Part shown: positions 61,215 to 64,000 of the stretch, one piece after another
Layout of the letters: each line of letters begins with the position of its first letter
Position numbering within the stretch: position 1 is the first letter of the stretch
Source: Rhizobium sp. 11515TR
Lineage (GTDB): Bacteria; Pseudomonadota; Alphaproteobacteria; Rhizobiales; Rhizobiaceae
Length of the DNA stretch: 64,000 nt
Assembly: GCF_002277895.1 (NCBI RefSeq)
Contig: NZ_CP023000.1
Span: 992,001 to 1,056,000 of the forward strand
Direction of reading: 5' to 3'
Position numbers and translations under genes: made by a program
Notes under the pieces: generated by a model
The model's database searches: none
Seen by the model: the letters and a program-made list of their open reading frames with translations, nothing else
What the model was told of the DNA's origin: nothing

Positions 61215-62171
61215 ATGAAGTACCTAACACGGGGCGCTGCCGCCTTTGCGGCAGGGTTGCTGATGAGCTATGCGACGGCGACCTACGCCGCCGACAAGCC
61301 CACTCTCGCATTTGTGGTCAACGGCGCATCCGACTTCTGGAAGGCGGCCGAAGCCGGCGTCAAGAAGGCTCAGGCCGAACTGCCGGACTTCAATATGGAA
61401 TTGAAATATCCTGAACAATCATCGGTCGCGATCCAGCAGCGACTGATGGAAGATCTCGTGGCGGCCGGCGTCAAGGGCATCATGGTTTCCGCCGTCGATC
61501 CCAAGACTTCGACAGAGGGGCTGAACAAGATCGGCTCGGAAACCGCGCTGTTTACCACCGATAGCGACGCACCGGATACGAACCGCGTCGCCTATATCGG
61601 CTCATCGAACATCGATGCCGGTAAACAGGCCGCCGAAATCGCCAAGAAAGCCATGCCGAACGGGGGCAAATGCATCGGCTTCGTGGGGCTTCTCGGCGCC
61701 GACAATGCCAAGGAGCGCATTCAGGGCATGAAGGACGGCCTGGCGGGCACGAAGATCGAATTGACCGACGTGCGCGGCGACGACATCGACCAGACGAGAG
61801 CGAAGAAAAATGTCGAAGACGCGCTCGTTGCAAGCCCTGACGTCACCTGCATGGTCGGCTTCTACTCCTACAACACGCCGCGCATCTATGAAGCACTGCG
61901 CGAAGCCGGCAAACTCGGCCAGATCACCGTCGTCGGTTTCGATGACGATCCGATCACGCTCGGCGGCGTCAAAGAAGGAACGATCGCTGCCACAGTCGTG
62001 CAGCAGCCCTATCTCTGGGCCTATCAGGGAATGAAGCTGATGGCCGCCTATCTGAAGGGCGACAAATCGGGCATTCCCGCTGGCAAGCTGATCATCATCC
62101 CAACGAAAATCATCGGCAAGGACGATGTCGATGCCTATGCGGCCAATCTGAAGGCCATGGCTGGCAATTGA
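61215..62171 (+). CDS. Ribose-type ABC substrate-binding protein (RbsB-like)
   Basis: A 318-residue type I binding protein. Signal peptide residues about 1-27 (AAAFAAGLLMSYATATYA-A) precede KPTLAFVVNGASDFWKAAEAGVKKAQAELPDFNMELKYPEQSSVAIQQRLMEDLVAAGVKGIMVSAVDP, the conserved sugar-binding lobe, and DDDPITLGGVKEGTIAATVVQQPYLWAYQGMKLM. GGGAGG precedes ATG 61215 at 6 nt, which is preferred to ATG 61209. The sugar is not determined; other cyclic polyols or autoinducers are possible. Confidence 0.9.
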   Translation: MKYLTRGAAAFAAGLLMSYATATYAADKPTLAFVVNGASDFWKAAEAGVKKAQAELPDFNMELKYPEQSSVAIQQRLMEDLVAAGVKGIMVSAVDPKTSTEGLNKIGSETALFTTDSDAPDTNRVAYIGSSNIDAGKQAAEIAKKAMPNGGKCIGFVGLLGADNAKERIQGMKDGLAGTKIELTDVRGDDIDQTRAKKNVEDALVASPDVTCMVGFYSYNTPRIYEALREAGKLGQITVVGFDDDPITLGGVKEGTIAATVVQQPYLWAYQGMKLMAAYLKGDKSGIPAGKLIIIPTKIIGKDDVDAYAANLKAMAGN

Positions 62172-62180
62172 GGCCAGCCG

Positions 62181-62209
62181 GCAGCGCCGGTTACGGGGAC
62201 CGGCGCTGC
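62181..62209 (+). promoter_or_regulatory. Intercistronic stem-loop after the RbsB-like gene
   Basis: GCAGCGCCGGT (62181-62191) and ACCGGCGCTGC (62199-62209) form a perfect 11-bp stem with a 7-nt loop, 9 bp after the binding-protein stop and before the ATPase gene. Confidence 0.65.
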
Positions 62210-62273
62210 TCGAATGCAGTTGCTCACGTCGCCGCGGCTCTCGAAGCCACATCGCACAGGCATGATATTCGTT

Positions 62274-63812
<1,539 letters not shown>

Positions 63813-63815
<3 letters not shown>

Positions 63816-63907
63816 AGCGGCTCATCGAATCTTGAGTCATTCTAACTCGTTGTTTTTACGCAATTTCCAACGAAAGACGCTCGGTGCTTTCCCATGGAAT
63901 TGCTCTA
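63813..63907. repeat. Rhizobial intergenic repeat element
   Basis: A 95-bp element bounded by TAGAGC (63813-63818) and its inverse GCTCTA (63902-63907), overlapping the ATPase stop. The interior GTTTTTACGCAA and GGAATTGCTCTA resemble a repeat family I recall between rhizobial genes. No second copy was found in this window, so the repeat status rests on recalled resemblance. Confidence 0.5.
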
Positions 63908-63936
63908 ACGGCTGCTGTCAATGGGAATTGATATCG

Positions 63937-64000
63937 ATGAGCAAGAAAGATCTGGGCCTGCTTCTGTTGATCATCGTCGTCGGCATTGTCGTGACGATCA
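63937..64000 (+). CDS. Ribose-type ABC transporter permease, N-terminus only
   Basis: Starts ATG 63937 and runs off the right edge after 21 codons: MSKKDLGLLLLIIVVGIVV is a short basic N-terminus followed by a hydrophobic helix, as in RbsC-type permeases. Its place after the RbsB/RbsA-like genes supports the call. Confidence 0.7.
   Translation, partial: MSKKDLGLLLLIIVVGIVVTI

Overview
The window reads as accessory or plasmid-type DNA of a Rhizobium-like alphaproteobacterium (Rhizobiaceae). The grounds are high GC, near-continuous coding, six ABC uptake systems each beside its own GntR, LacI or ROK regulator or catabolic genes, many ATGA-type start/stop overlaps, and an intergenic repeat near the right end of a kind I recall from rhizobial genomes. 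No rRNA, tRNA, insertion sequence, CRISPR array or replication gene was seen. The species cannot be fixed from sequence alone.

Layout, left to right. 1-7 kb: NmrA-type oxidoreductase and HxlR regulator (divergent pair), NIPSNAP protein, SDR, MFS exporter with a divergent LysR gene, a second LysR gene divergent from an epoxide-hydrolase-like enzyme. 7-16 kb: a branched-chain-type ABC transporter with a racemase/isomerase-family enzyme, divergent from a D-amino-acid dehydrogenase, RidA, GntR and DMT exporter; two identical 12-bp palindromes flank the shared promoter region. 16-29 kb: aldo/keto reductase, then a ten-gene minus-strand unit joining a two-component flavin monooxygenase, alpha/beta hydrolase, Amino_synth protein, aldehyde dehydrogenase and NIPSNAP protein to a PotABCD-type transporter, preceded by a GntR gene and a variant ureohydrolase. 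28.7-41.4 kb: ArsR regulator, metallophosphoesterase, autotransporter remnant, RND efflux pump, small enzymes, and an iron-chelate ABC operon followed by an SDR. 41.5-47.4 kb: ROK regulator, SIS protein, polar amino acid ABC transporter and BadF-type sugar kinase, which look like a glycosylated-amino-acid (Amadori or opine) locus. 47.5-50.8 kb: epimerase, glycosyltransferase, and a Phd/VapC toxin-antitoxin pair with a palindromic operator. 50.9-56.4 kb: a LacI-led ABC operon ending in a GH172 (DUF2961) glycosidase, with a perfect 42-bp double operator. 56.5-59.6 kb: three overlapping genes for membrane-anchored proteins of unknown function facing a polytopic membrane protein. 59.7-64 kb: LacI regulator and a ribose-type ABC operon running off the window.

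A shared device: in five of the six ABC systems the binding-protein gene is followed by a GC-rich stem-loop before the next gene, probably to keep binding-protein mRNA in excess. The best candidates for undescribed biology are the 17.5-28.7 kb monooxygenase/ureohydrolase/polyamine-type uptake system, the 41.5-47.4 kb SIS/BadF kinase locus, and the 56.5-59.6 kb membrane-protein cluster. All functional statements come from reading motifs by eye; no database search was run.
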